Positions 11,093 to 19,421 of a stretch of 64,000 nt of DNA are shown here, piece by piece. The stretch is from contig CALEYW010000014.1 of assembly GCA_937927945.1 (NCBI GenBank), forward strand, positions 1-64,000, in the 5' to 3' direction. A program made the translations under genes and the position numbers. Numbering within the stretch: the stretch's first letter is position 1; each line of letters begins with the position of its first letter. Origin of the DNA: an uncultured candidate division WPS-2 bacterium. Lineage in GTDB: Bacteria; Vulcanimicrobiota; Vulcanimicrobiia; Vulcanimicrobiales; Vulcanimicrobiaceae. The notes below the pieces were generated by a model. The model was given only the letters and a program-made list of their open reading frames with translations, was not told the DNA's origin and searched no databases.

Positions 11093-11808
11093 TCGCGAAC
11101 GCGCTCGCGATCGAAGCGCGGACCGAGCGGGGAAGAACGATCGTCTCCCGGATCCGCACCTCGGGTCTGCTCCGCACGAGCCGGCCGTTCCGCGAGGGCG
11201 CAGCGGCGCGTATCGTCGTCGCGCACCTGGGTCCGGGGATGGTGCGCGGCGATGCCTTCGCCGTCGGCGGCACGGTCGCAGCGGGCGCACATCTGATCGT
11301 CGCTGGGCAGATGGCGACCCGGGTGCTCTCCGGACCGGAGCGTGTGACGAACGCCGCGACGTGGTCCATCGAACGTGACGCGACGCTCGAACTCATCGCG
11401 GAACCGACGCTGGTATCGCGCGGAGCCGCCTACGATGCTCGGTTGGAGCTCGCGCTCGCGCCCGGCGCGCGCGCCGTCGTCGTCGAACTCATCCGCCGCG
11501 ACCGCGGTGCCGCGCTTTCGATCGCCACGATCGCCCGCCGCGGCGCGCGGCACGCGCTCGTCGACGTGATCCGTCTCGACGCGGACGAGGTCGGCGTCGA
11601 GGTCTTCGGAACGCTCGCGGTCTTCGGCAACGTCGACATCGCCGCGCTCGATCGCGAAGCCGACGCCGACGCCGACGGGGGCGTGCGGATCGGAATCGGG
11701 GTCCTCCGCGACGGCGACGTGCTGGCGCGCGTCACGGGCGCCCGCGTGTTCGACGTCCAGAGCGCGCTCGAGCGTCTCCGCGCGGTTGCCCTTCGTTCTA
11801 CTCCTTGA
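11089..11808 (+). CDS. ureD: Urease accessory protein UreD (UreH)
   Basis: UreD (239 residues) binds apourease and forms the nickel tunnel with UreF. The family's R...LHPG..GGDA segment is present in diverged form as LGPGMVRGDAFAVGGTV. The usual T.QMATRVL and GARL..E blocks also appear (VAGQMATRVL and ALAPGARAVVVELI). Start is GTG 11089, again overlapping the previous stop. Being last in the operon is a common position in actinobacteria-like urease clusters. The gene end overlaps the convergent hydrolase gene by 11 nt. No urea transporter or nickel permease follows. Confidence 0.92.
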   Translation: MIANALAIEARTERGRTIVSRIRTSGLLRTSRPFREGAAARIVVAHLGPGMVRGDAFAVGGTVAAGAHLIVAGQMATRVLSGPERVTNAATWSIERDATLELIAEPTLVSRGAAYDARLELALAPGARAVVVELIRRDRGAALSIATIARRGARHALVDVIRLDADEVGVEVFGTLAVFGNVDIAALDREADADADGGVRIGIGVLRDGDVLARVTGARVFDVQSALERLRAVALRSTP

Positions 11809-12625
11809 AAAACTCGATCAGCACCGGCGCGTGCACTTTCGCGTTCAGCATGTGGGTCTGCCCTTCGAGCGTGCGGTACTGCGCGGTCGGCAATACGCTC
11901 GCGAGCGCGCGGTTCGCGTTACGCATCCAGGCGGGGCTTTTTCCACCGTCCATGACGAGTGTGGGGACCGTGACGGACGCCCAACGGCCGGCCGGCAGCG
12001 GCTCGCCTCGCTGGTTGTCCTTCACGATCGCCCCGTCGTACGGGAGCGTGTGCGCGACGGCTTTGAGTTTCGACCACACGGGCATGAGCCGCATCAGGGC
12101 GATGAAGAGGTCGGAAACGCCGACGGTCTTCATGAAGAGCTTGACCGCGTCGCTGCGCCGATTTGCCGCGACCGCCTCGCCGATCCGCGCCCAACCGTCC
12201 TGGGTTGTGGAACGGCTGTCGTCGACGATGAACGGCGCCTCGTACAACGCCAGCTTCTCGATGCCGCTGAGTCGATTCGCCGCCTCGAGCGCAAGAACCG
12301 CGCCGGACGACGTGCCCCAGACGAACGCGGTACCACCCGCTTCGGTCAGGAGCGCCTCGATGTCTTCGACCTCACGTTCCACGGCATACGGCGCCGTATC
12401 GCCGCTGCCGCCTCGACCTCGACGGTCGTAGGTGAACACGGTGAAGTGTTGTGCGAGCAGTTCGGCCAGCGGCTCGCTCGGGCCCATGCCGCGATAGCAG
12501 AGTGCGCCGTCGACCAGAATCATCGGCAGTCCGTGACCGAGTCGGTCGAACGCGATCTCCGTGCCGTCCTTCGAGAGCACGATGTTTCGGGACGTCGCCG
12601 TTGACGGCGCAATCTTGGTGGACAT
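11798..12625 (-). CDS. Alpha/beta hydrolase
   Basis: Soluble alpha/beta-fold hydrolase of 275 residues. The oxyanion segment HGLPMILVDGA, the YDRRGRGGSG motif and the nucleophile elbow GTSSG (WGTSSGAVLAL, Ser about residue 109) are clear. A late Asp (VMDGG) and His (EGQTHM) can complete the triad. Substrate unknown; the family includes esterases, epoxide hydrolases and haloperoxidase-like enzymes. ATG 12625 has a strong AAGGAGG ribosome site 10 nt upstream. It is third in an operon with an ArsR repressor and an SRPBCC protein, a regulator/effector set seen widely in soil bacteria. Confidence 0.88.
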   Translation of the reverse strand: MSTKIAPSTATSRNIVLSKDGTEIAFDRLGHGLPMILVDGALCYRGMGPSEPLAELLAQHFTVFTYDRRGRGGSGDTAPYAVEREVEDIEALLTEAGGTAFVWGTSSGAVLALEAANRLSGIEKLALYEAPFIVDDSRSTTQDGWARIGEAVAANRRSDAVKLFMKTVGVSDLFIALMRLMPVWSKLKAVAHTLPYDGAIVKDNQRGEPLPAGRWASVTVPTLVMDGGKSPAWMRNANRALASVLPTAQYRTLEGQTHMLNAKVHAPVLIEFFKE

Positions 12626-12639
12626 TGGTCGCTGCCTCC

Positions 12640-13104
12640 TTACGCGATCGTGTGAAGGTATTCGGCGAGGTTCTTCAGTGTTTGCGCGGTGCCGACGTCG
12701 ACACGCATCTCTAGCAGAGCGTCGCGATCCTCGATCGACGTGCATTCGATCGTCATCGTGAGCTTCGTCTTCTTCCCGTCTTCGCTGAAGACGAGCGTTC
12801 CGACCGATTCAGGGCTCCCGGGAAATGACTGCACCGTGAACACGAGACGTTCAGGCGCCGCGATTTCGAGATATGTGCCCGTGAAGGGGTAGTCCGCTCC
12901 GTCGCGATTGACCCATCGAAACGTTCCGTTCGGCCGCAGGTCGATTTCGCATTCGGCGAGCGGCTCGCCGTTCGGATCCCACCACTGCGTGACGTGCTCG
13001 GCCTTCGTCCACGCTTCGAAAACGACGGCGCGCGGCGCATCGAAGACGCGCGTTATCACGATCGTCGTTGCGGGGTCCGCGCCGGAGCTCAGCTTTTCGA
13101 GCAC
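12640..13104 (-). CDS. SRPBCC (AHSA1-type) domain protein
   Basis: A 154-residue START-like protein of the activator-of-Hsp90-ATPase homologue group, predicted to bind a hydrophobic ligand in a helix-grip cavity. Diagnostic text: ITRVFDAPRAVVFEAWT, then WWDPNG (the usual WW.P in this group), LRPNGTFRW, and the C-terminal helix with LKNLAEYL. Start is GTG 13104, 1 nt beyond the arsR stop, with AAGGAG inside the arsR end. An ATG 5 nt upstream is out of frame. ArsR-SRPBCC pairs are common and often treated as one regulatory unit; the ligand is unknown. Confidence 0.88.
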   Translation of the reverse strand: MLEKLSSGADPATTIVITRVFDAPRAVVFEAWTKAEHVTQWWDPNGEPLAECEIDLRPNGTFRWVNRDGADYPFTGTYLEIAAPERLVFTVQSFPGSPESVGTLVFSEDGKKTKLTMTIECTSIEDRDALLEMRVDVGTAQTLKNLAEYLHTIA

Positions 13105-13105
13105 C

Positions 13106-13450
13106 TCATTTCTCCTTTTGCTGCAGCTCGTTGAGGTAGCCGTCCAAACGGGCAAACTTCTGCTCCCAGAGGCGGCGATAGGGCTCCACCCAGTCGGCGA
13201 CATCCTTGAGCGGAACGGTCGCGAGAGTGCGCGGACGGCGCTGCGCATCACGCCCGCGGGTAACCAGGCCCGCTCTCTCGAGCACCTTGAGATGCTTGGA
13301 GATCGTCGGCTGACTCAGGGGGAACGGCTTCATGAGCTCCGACACGTCCGCATCTCCCGCCGCCAGGCGTGCGAGGATCGCGCGCCGCGTAGGATCCGCG
13401 AGCGCGGCGAAGGCCAGGCTGAGAGGATCGGTGGCTACGTTCATCGCCAT
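13106..13450 (-). CDS. ArsR-family winged-helix regulator
   Basis: A 114-residue ArsR/SmtB-type repressor: FAALADPTRRAILARLAAGDADVSELM, then the recognition helix LSQPTISKHLKVLERAGLV and a WVEPYRRLWEQKFARLD C-terminal helix. The metal-site Cys residues of ArsR proper are absent, so it belongs to the non-metal group that pairs with SRPBCC proteins. ATG 13450 is used; a second ATG at 13444 is possible. There is no Shine-Dalgarno before 13450, and the predicted promoter would start transcription right at this codon. It heads the operon arsR-SRPBCC-hydrolase and probably represses it. Confidence 0.93.
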   Translation of the reverse strand: MAMNVATDPLSLAFAALADPTRRAILARLAAGDADVSELMKPFPLSQPTISKHLKVLERAGLVTRGRDAQRRPRTLATVPLKDVADWVEPYRRLWEQKFARLDGYLNELQQKEK

Positions 13451-13456
13451 AAGGCT

Positions 13457-13485
13457 ATATTACTATTTGGCAATGCACGAGTCAA
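13457..13485 (-). promoter_or_regulatory. Sigma70-type promoter of the arsR operon, probably leaderless
   Basis: On the minus strand TTGACT (13485-13480), a 17-bp spacer and TAATAT (13462-13457) make a near-consensus promoter. Seven nt past the -10 lies 13450, the A of the arsR ATG. The AT-rich spacer end (CCAAATAG) is a likely autorepression site. Confidence 0.7.
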
Positions 13486-13514
13486 GCCGACAATGCCCCG
13501 GATCCCCCGGGTTG

Positions 13515-13739
13515 CTAGGAGACCGGGTGCCGCCGCGTGCGCGAGAGCAGTTGGCGGGCGCGGTCGAGGGCTTTCTGTTCGGCGGCTTCTCGAGTCGCGC
13601 CCGATTCGCGCGCGAGCCACGCTCCCGGCGAGACGTTGTCGGCCTTGCAGTGGAACGTCTCGCCGAAACGGTAGGACGTCAGGTTCACCGGCCAGCCGTC
13701 GACGTCGACGACGTGCTCGACGTAGTCTTCCGGCTTCAC
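13515..13739 (-). CDS. Small protein, 74 aa, unknown function
   Basis: Translation from GTG 13739 gives 74 residues (MKPEDYVEHVVDVDGWPV... RRHPVS) with no membrane segment. The start overlaps the sulfurtransferase stop as GTGA, so it is coupled to the sulfide-oxidation operon. One Cys (FHCKAD) and a basic, helical C-terminus are visible. The family is not recognised. Coding is supported by the overlap geometry and amino-acid-like composition only. It might be an accessory to the sulfurtransferase. Confidence 0.6.
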   Translation of the reverse strand: MKPEDYVEHVVDVDGWPVNLTSYRFGETFHCKADNVSPGAWLARESGATREAAEQKALDRARQLLSRTRRHPVS

Positions 13740-14608
13740 GACGCGCCCGCAGACGAGGACAAGGGCATGCCCCTTTCGACCGGTGCTGCGACGAGGTTCC
13801 CCCATTCGGTCCACGAGCCGTCGTAGTTCGTGACGCGATCGTAGCCGAGCAGTTCCTTGAGGACGAACCACGTGTGGCTCGAGCGCTCGCCGATGCGGCA
13901 ATAGGCGACGACCGGCGTCGAGCCGTCGATGCCCTGCGAGTCGTAGAGCTGATGGAGATCGTCGAACGACTTGAACGTACCGTCCTCGTTGCACGCCAGA
14001 CCCCAAGGAATGCTGCGCGCGCCCGGGATGTGTCCGCCGCGCTGACAGGTTTCGGGCAAGCCCGGCGGCGCCAGGATCTCCCCGGTAAACTCCTGCGGGC
14101 TGCGCACATCGACGAGCTCGGCGCCGTGCGCGTCGACCGCCTCTCGGACGTCTTGCAGAAAGGCGCGCAACGAGAGGTCGGCCGGCAGCGCGCCGTATTC
14201 CGAACCTTTGATGGTCGGCACGTCGGTCGTCACCTCGCGTCCCTCGGCGATCCACTTCTTGCGTCCGCCGTTCATCAGCCGGACGTCCTTGTGCCCGTAA
14301 ATCTTCATCTGCCAGAACGCCCACGCAGCGAACCAGTTGTTGTTGTCGCCGTAGAGCACGACGGTGGTCTTCGGCGTGATCCCCGAGCGCTGCATCAACG
14401 CCTCGAACTCCGCTTTGGAGAGGATGTTGCGGCGAACGGTGTCGCACAACTGCGTGTGCCAATTCCAGGGAATGGCGTTCCGAATGTGGCCTTCATCGTA
14501 CGCAGCGGTGTCGACGTCGACCTCGACGATGCGCACGTTCGGCTCGTCGAGGGCCTGTGCGACCCAGTCCGTGCTCACCAACGTCTCAGGATGTGCGTAT
14601 TCAGACAT
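13736..14608 (-). CDS. Thiosulfate sulfurtransferase (two-domain rhodanese)
   Basis: Tandem rhodanese of 290 residues, of the SseA/thiosulfate:cyanide sulfurtransferase type. The N-terminal domain (about 10-135, starting LVSTDWVAQAL, with VEVDVD and HIRNAIPWNW) lacks the catalytic Cys. The C-terminal domain carries the active loop YCRIGERSSHTWF, whose CRIGERS matches the thiosulfate-specific C..G.R[ST] pattern. ATG 14608 sits inside the end of the upstream persulfide dioxygenase gene (8-nt overlap). The enzyme would move sulfane sulfur between thiosulfate, glutathione persulfide and cyanide-like acceptors in the cytoplasm. Confidence 0.92.
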   Translation of the reverse strand: MSEYAHPETLVSTDWVAQALDEPNVRIVEVDVDTAAYDEGHIRNAIPWNWHTQLCDTVRRNILSKAEFEALMQRSGITPKTTVVLYGDNNNWFAAWAFWQMKIYGHKDVRLMNGGRKKWIAEGREVTTDVPTIKGSEYGALPADLSLRAFLQDVREAVDAHGAELVDVRSPQEFTGEILAPPGLPETCQRGGHIPGARSIPWGLACNEDGTFKSFDDLHQLYDSQGIDGSTPVVAYCRIGERSSHTWFVLKELLGYDRVTNYDGSWTEWGNLVAAPVERGMPLSSSAGAS

Positions 14609-15995
14609 GGCTGCGTTCCTTCTCAACGGCGTACGGAAGCTCGCAGGCGAGCCACGCGTCGAATCCGCCGACGACGTTCATGACGTCGTCGAATCCGGCG
14701 CGCTGGAGAAGACTCGTAGCGATCGAACTGCGGTACCCGCCCTTGCAGTACGCGGCCGTCGGCCGCGCCGGGTCGAGATCGAGCAACGTCGCGGGAAGCG
14801 TGTTGAGCGGCTTGTGCGCCGCACCGGCGACGTGCCCTTGTTCCCATTCGAGCGCGCGGCGCACGTCGATAGTCTGCACTTCGTCGCGGTCGGTGAGCCG
14901 CGCGAGCCGCTCCACCGTGATCCGGGGCACGTGCTCCACCGGCAGATCCTCGCGGGCCCACGCCGCCATACCGTCCGCCAGCGAGCCGACGACGCGCTCG
15001 ATGCCGACGCGGGCGAGCCGAAGCTGCGATTCCCGTAGCCGCTCGTCGTCCTCCGCCACCAAGACGACATCGCGGTCGAGCCCGATCACGATTCCCGCCC
15101 ACGACGCGTAACTGCCGGACAAGCCGATGTTCACCGCGCCGGGTACGTGCGCGGCCCCGAAGTCCGTCTCGATCCGAGTGTCGAGAACGAGCGCGCCGGC
15201 TTCTTGCTTGGTCAGCACCTCGCCCGGGCGCAAGGCCGCCGGCGGGGGAAGATCGCCCAGCGGCGTGGCGCCGGCGCGATTGATCTCGACGTCACGCGCG
15301 AAGTAGCTCGGGCGTTCCGGCAGCTCGGCGGTCAGCAGCCGGACGAACTCGTCGCGGCTCGCCACGCGCAAGGCGTAGTTCGAGCGCCGCTCCTCGCCGA
15401 TCGTCGAGCTGCGTTCCGGCCGCATCTGCCGGCCGCAGAGCGATCCCGCACCGTGCGCCGGGTAGACGCCCACGGCGTCCGGTAACGTCAGCAGCTTCGC
15501 GTGCAGGCTGTCGTAGAGCATCCCCGCCAGCTCCTGCGGCGTCCGGTCGCCGGAGAGATCGGGGCGACCGACGTCACCGATGAACAGCGTGTCGCCGCTC
15601 AGCACGGCGATCGGTTCGTCCGAACGCGCGAGATCGGTCACCAGCACGCAGATGCTCTCGAGCGTGTGCCCCGGGGTCGCCAAGAACGTGAGGTGAGCGG
15701 TCCCAAGGCTCAGCACGTCGCCGTCCTTGACGCCGACGTGCGGAAACCGCGCCTCGGCCGCTGCGCTGACGTAGATGGACGCGCCGGTGATCGCCGCGAG
15801 CTCCCGGTGGCCCGAGACGAAATCCGCGTGCAAGTGGGTCTCGATGACGTACGCGATCTGCAAGCCGCGCCGCTCGGCCTCCTCGAGATAGATGCCGATG
15901 TCGCGTTGCGGATCGACCACTGCGGCCATGCCCTCGGAGCCGATCAGGTACGACGCGTGCGCGAGACAGGAAAGGAAGAACTGCTGGAACTCCAT
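14601..15995 (-). CDS. Persulfide dioxygenase-rhodanese fusion (ETHE1-like)
   Basis: A 464-residue fusion. Residues 1-about 240 are a metallo-beta-lactamase-fold persulfide dioxygenase: THLHADFVSGH carries the metal His and Asp ligands, followed by TPGHT, SGDTLFIGDVGRPDL and YPAHGAGSLCG. Two rhodanese domains follow (about 265-355 and 365-460). The first has no catalytic Cys; the second has CKGGYRSS. Such enzymes oxidise glutathione persulfide to sulfite and recycle sulfane sulfur. Start ATG 15995 gives the family N-terminus MEFQQFFLSCLAHASY; upstream in-frame codons have no homologous look. First gene of the sulfide-oxidation operon. Confidence 0.92.
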   Translation of the reverse strand: MEFQQFFLSCLAHASYLIGSEGMAAVVDPQRDIGIYLEEAERRGLQIAYVIETHLHADFVSGHRELAAITGASIYVSAAAEARFPHVGVKDGDVLSLGTAHLTFLATPGHTLESICVLVTDLARSDEPIAVLSGDTLFIGDVGRPDLSGDRTPQELAGMLYDSLHAKLLTLPDAVGVYPAHGAGSLCGRQMRPERSSTIGEERRSNYALRVASRDEFVRLLTAELPERPSYFARDVEINRAGATPLGDLPPPAALRPGEVLTKQEAGALVLDTRIETDFGAAHVPGAVNIGLSGSYASWAGIVIGLDRDVVLVAEDDERLRESQLRLARVGIERVVGSLADGMAAWAREDLPVEHVPRITVERLARLTDRDEVQTIDVRRALEWEQGHVAGAAHKPLNTLPATLLDLDPARPTAAYCKGGYRSSIATSLLQRAGFDDVMNVVGGFDAWLACELPYAVEKERSHV

Positions 15996-16028
15996 GCGTT
16001 CAGCCTCCGCACCACCCGGCGCAGCCTT

Positions 16029-16057
16029 ATGGTAAACGCTCGCGCACGGCGCTGCAA
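16029..16057 (-). promoter_or_regulatory. Possible promoter of the persulfide dioxygenase operon
   Basis: Minus-strand TTGCAG (16057-16052), 17-bp spacer, TACCAT (16034-16029), each matching four of six consensus bases, placed 34 nt before the ATG. Suggestive only. Confidence 0.35.
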
Positions 16058-16210
16058 GTGACCGCAACGCGCGCGTGGAGCGGCCTTCCTGTCGCCCGCC
16101 GTCTCGCCACCCTGCCGTGCGGCCGGCCTGGGGATGAAACCCAATATCGGGGGCATGATTGTGTCATTTTGCATAGACGCGAACGCCGTGCATTCGTATG
16201 CTCGCGTGAG

Positions 16211-16420
16211 ATGAGACGAAAAGTCCACCGGCCGAAGATCGATCTCACAAAGGATCTTCGGCGGACAATTGTGTTCTACTCGCTCAAGGACGCGCTCCTC
16301 GCGGGGTTCCGCGTCGCAGGCTGTACCGCGGATGGTTCGATCATTTGCACGCGCGAGCAATACGGCGAGCGCGCGATCGTCGTCTCGCCTGCCGAGCGCC
16401 GGCCAGGAGCGACACGTTGA
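16211..16420 (+). CDS. Small hypothetical protein, 69 aa
   Basis: ATG 16211 opens a 69-residue basic protein (MRRKVHRPKIDLTKDLRRT..., then FYSLKDALLAGF and CTREQYGERAIVV). I recognise no family. The codons between about 16231 and 16262 also form a 10-bp inverted repeat. Its stop overlaps the TTG start of the next gene (TTGA), which supports both reading frames. The upstream 215 bp to the divergent persulfide dioxygenase holds no other gene. Upstream in-frame codons could lengthen it. Confidence 0.5.
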   Translation: MRRKVHRPKIDLTKDLRRTIVFYSLKDALLAGFRVAGCTADGSIICTREQYGERAIVVSPAERRPGATR

Positions 16421-16749
16421 GAGGCCCGCAGAGCACGCAGGAGGCTGCAAAGCTCTCGCAGTTCGAGCGCCTGCATCTCCCGTCAGGCTTGACGATTCTG
16501 CTCGAGGTCGCGCTCGGCTCCGAGTCGGTTCCGTTGCGCGATTTCGCAAGCGCGCAGTTGACGGCCTACCGTGAGGAGGCCCTGTACCAAGCGGCGCTGC
16601 AGGCGAGCAACGTCTGCTGCGAGCATTTCGTCGAGGCCACCCTGGTGCAGCTCGCCTCGGACATGATGTACGCGGCGCAAACCTCACGTGTCGCCGCGTC
16701 CTTGCTGGAGCGCATGCGCCGCGAAAAAGCCCGGCCGGACTCTGCCTGA
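16417..16749 (+). CDS. Hypothetical protein, 110 aa
   Basis: Reading from TTG 16417, which overlaps the preceding stop, gives 110 residues that look mainly alpha-helical: LSQFERLHLPSGLTILLEVALG, then FASAQLTAYREEALYQAALQASNVCCEHFVEATLVQL and a basic tail. There is a vicinal Cys pair (VCCEHF). No signal peptide or membrane segment. Not recognised. It ends 14 nt before the convergent polA stop. Confidence 0.5.
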   Translation: MRGPQSTQEAAKLSQFERLHLPSGLTILLEVALGSESVPLRDFASAQLTAYREEALYQAALQASNVCCEHFVEATLVQLASDMMYAAQTSRVAASLLERMRREKARPDSA

Positions 16750-16763
16750 AAACGTGTTCGGGG

Positions 16764-19421
16764 TCAGGCCGGATCCGCGGCGATCTCCTCGAGATCGAAC
16801 GACGCGACGTCGTACCAGTTCGCGCCGGTCTTGAGCGTCGCTTCGATCGGGACGCTCAGTTCGAGCGCGTGCTCCATCTCGTGCTTGACGATGCGGGCGA
16901 CGGCGTCCAAGTCGGCCCGGCCGACTTCGAAGATCAGCTCGTCGTGAATCTGCAACAGCATGATCGCATCGACCAGTTCTGCCGCGAGCCGGCGTTCCAG
17001 ACGCACCATCGCGAGCTTCATGAGGTCGGCCGCCGAGCCTTGCAGCGGCGCGTTGGTCGCCTCGCGTTCGGCGGCCGCGCGCAGCATGTAGTTCTTCGCG
17101 CGCAAGTCGGGCATGTAGCGGCGGCGGCCGAGGATCGTCTCGACGTAGCCGCGCTCACGCGCCTCCTCGAGCGAGCGGTCGATGAAGCCGCGCACGCCGG
17201 GGAAGCGATCGAAATACGCCTGCATCATCGCTTTCGCCGCGCCGCGGTCGATCTCGAGCCGAGTCGCCAAACCGAAGTCCGACATGCCGTAGAGCAAGCC
17301 GAAGTTCACCGACTTCGCCATGCGGCGCTGGTTCGGATCGACTTCCGCGAACGGGCCGACGTCGAAGATCTGCCGCGCGGTGAAGTCGTGAATGTCCTGG
17401 CCTTCATGGAAGGCGGCGCGCATCGCGGGATCGCCGCTCAAGTGCGCCATCAGCCGTAATTCGATCTGCGAGTAGTCCGCCGCGAGCAGCACGCGGTCGC
17501 TAGACGGCGCGACGAATGCCTTGCGGATCTGACGCCCGAGCTCGCTGCGGACCGGGATGTTCTGCAGGTTCGGGTTGATCGACGACAACCGGCCCGTGGC
17601 GGTCGCGGTCTGGCGGAAGATCGTGTGCAGCCGGCCGCGTTCGTCGACGAGCGTCGGGAACACGTCGATGTACGTGTTCTTCAACTTCGAGACTTCGCGG
17701 TATTCTTGAATCTTCTGCGCGATCGGAAAGCCGCGCAAGCGCTGCAGCTCGGCATCGTCGGTTGCGTAACCGGTCTTGTTCTTGCGCCCGGCGGGAAGGT
17801 TCAGGCGGTCGAAGAGGATGCGGCCCAGCTGCTGCGGGCTGCCGAGATTGAACTCTTCGCCCGCGAGCGCGTAGATCTCGGCCTGCAGGCGCGCGACGTC
17901 GGCGTCGACCTCGACCGCGAGTTCGCGCAGCGTCGCCCCGTCGACGGCGATGCCTGCCCGCTCCAGGCCGGCGAGCACCGACGCCAGCGGCAGCTCGACG
18001 TCCGCGTAGAGGCCGAGCTGACCGCGCCGCTCGAGCTCGGCGCGGGTCGTGCGCGCCAGCAGTCCCGCTGCGTCGGCCGCCGCGGCCGCTTCCTCCGGCA
18101 GCACGCGTTCCAAGTATTGGCTCGCGGCCTGCCCGATGTCGGCGAACGTGCGCGACGGATTCAGCAGGTGCGCCGCGAGCATCGGATCGTCGGCCAGCAT
18201 CCGGATGGGCAGGCCCAGCGCGCCGATCATCGTCTTCGCGTCGTACGCGATCAGCTGCGGGACCGTCCGCCACAGGTGCGCGAACGCGGCGCCGACCGCG
18301 GCGACGTCGAGCGCCGAGCGCAGGAACGCAAACGCGCTCCCGTCGGCGACCGAGACGGCGACCGCGTCGCCCTGCAGCGCGACGGCAACCCGTTCGCGCG
18401 ACGCCGCGTCGCCGAGCAGCGTTGCGACGCGCGCGTAGTCCGACGGTTCCGTCACCGCCGTGTACGATTGGTAGTCGCCGGAGAGCACTTCTTCGCTCGG
18501 AACCGGTTGCGGCTCCGCCGGCGGCTCGAGCCGGGAGAGCAGCCCTTTGAATTCGAGCTCGCGGTACAGCGCGTAGAGCGCGTCGTTGGACGGTTGCGCG
18601 TAGCGCGCGCCTTCCCAATCGAGGGTGAGCGCCAGGTCGCGTTTGATCAGCGAGACGTCGCGGCAGACGCGCGCGGTCTCGCCGTGCTCGCGGATCAGCG
18701 TCTCGAGCTTCGCCGAACCGGCCAACTCCGGGTTCGCGAGGAGCGCGTCGAGCGATCCGGCGTTCTTGATCAGTTTGATCGCGGTCTTTTCGCCGACGCC
18801 CGGGATGCCGGGCAAATTGTCGGACGGATCGCCCTTGAGCCCGCGGTAGTCGGGCAATTGCGACGGCTCGAGATCGAAGCGGGCCCGGACGGCGGCGGCG
18901 TCGTAGCGCCCGAGGTCGGTGATTCCGCGGCGCGTCGTCAGCACCGTCGTGCGGTCGTCGACGACTTGCAGCAAGTCCAAGTCGCCCGTGACGACCAGCA
19001 CGTTCTGGCGATCGGCTTCCGCCTGACGCGCCAGCGTCGCGATCACGTCGTCTGCTTCTTCACCGTCGATCTCGACCACCGGGATACCGTAGGTCGCCAG
19101 GATCTTGCGCACGAGCGCGAACTGCGAGCGCAGCTCGTCGGGCGTTTCGGTGCGCTGCGCCTTGTAGCCGGGATAGAGCGCGACCCGCGCCTTGGGCAAC
19201 CCCTTGTCGAACGCCGCGATCACGTGGGTCGGCTTTTCGTCGTTGATGATCTTGGTGACCATCATGGTGAACCCGTACGCCGCGTTGATCGGAACACCGC
19301 GCGTCGTGGTCAGCGCCGGCAGCGCGAAGAACGCACGATAGACCAGACCGTACGTGTCGAGCAGCATGAGCCGCGCGGAACCGGATTCTCGCGCGAGCGA
19401 CATCGTCGTCTGGGTCGCCAT
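16764..19421 (-). CDS. polA: DNA polymerase I
   Basis: Family A polymerase of 885 residues for gap filling and Okazaki-fragment processing. The 5'-3' nuclease domain (about 15-290) has LMLLDTYGLVYRAFFALP, the metal residues of GEEADDVIATL and TGDLDLLQ, and the helix-hairpin-helix GIPGVGEKTA. The central 3'-5' exonuclease-like domain (about 320-500) lacks the DxE metal motif, so proofreading is probably absent. The polymerase domain keeps motif A (AADYSQIELRLMAHLS), motif B (RRMAKSVNFGLLYG) and motif C (QIHDELIFE). ATG 19421 shares one base with the upstream stop (TGATG), coupling it to an unrelated exported-protein gene. Confidence 0.97.
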   Translation of the reverse strand: MATQTTMSLARESGSARLMLLDTYGLVYRAFFALPALTTTRGVPINAAYGFTMMVTKIINDEKPTHVIAAFDKGLPKARVALYPGYKAQRTETPDELRSQFALVRKILATYGIPVVEIDGEEADDVIATLARQAEADRQNVLVVTGDLDLLQVVDDRTTVLTTRRGITDLGRYDAAAVRARFDLEPSQLPDYRGLKGDPSDNLPGIPGVGEKTAIKLIKNAGSLDALLANPELAGSAKLETLIREHGETARVCRDVSLIKRDLALTLDWEGARYAQPSNDALYALYRELEFKGLLSRLEPPAEPQPVPSEEVLSGDYQSYTAVTEPSDYARVATLLGDAASRERVAVALQGDAVAVSVADGSAFAFLRSALDVAAVGAAFAHLWRTVPQLIAYDAKTMIGALGLPIRMLADDPMLAAHLLNPSRTFADIGQAASQYLERVLPEEAAAAADAAGLLARTTRAELERRGQLGLYADVELPLASVLAGLERAGIAVDGATLRELAVEVDADVARLQAEIYALAGEEFNLGSPQQLGRILFDRLNLPAGRKNKTGYATDDAELQRLRGFPIAQKIQEYREVSKLKNTYIDVFPTLVDERGRLHTIFRQTATATGRLSSINPNLQNIPVRSELGRQIRKAFVAPSSDRVLLAADYSQIELRLMAHLSGDPAMRAAFHEGQDIHDFTARQIFDVGPFAEVDPNQRRMAKSVNFGLLYGMSDFGLATRLEIDRGAAKAMMQAYFDRFPGVRGFIDRSLEEARERGYVETILGRRRYMPDLRAKNYMLRAAAEREATNAPLQGSAADLMKLAMVRLERRLAAELVDAIMLLQIHDELIFEVGRADLDAVARIVKHEMEHALELSVPIEATLKTGANWYDVASFDLEEIAADPA

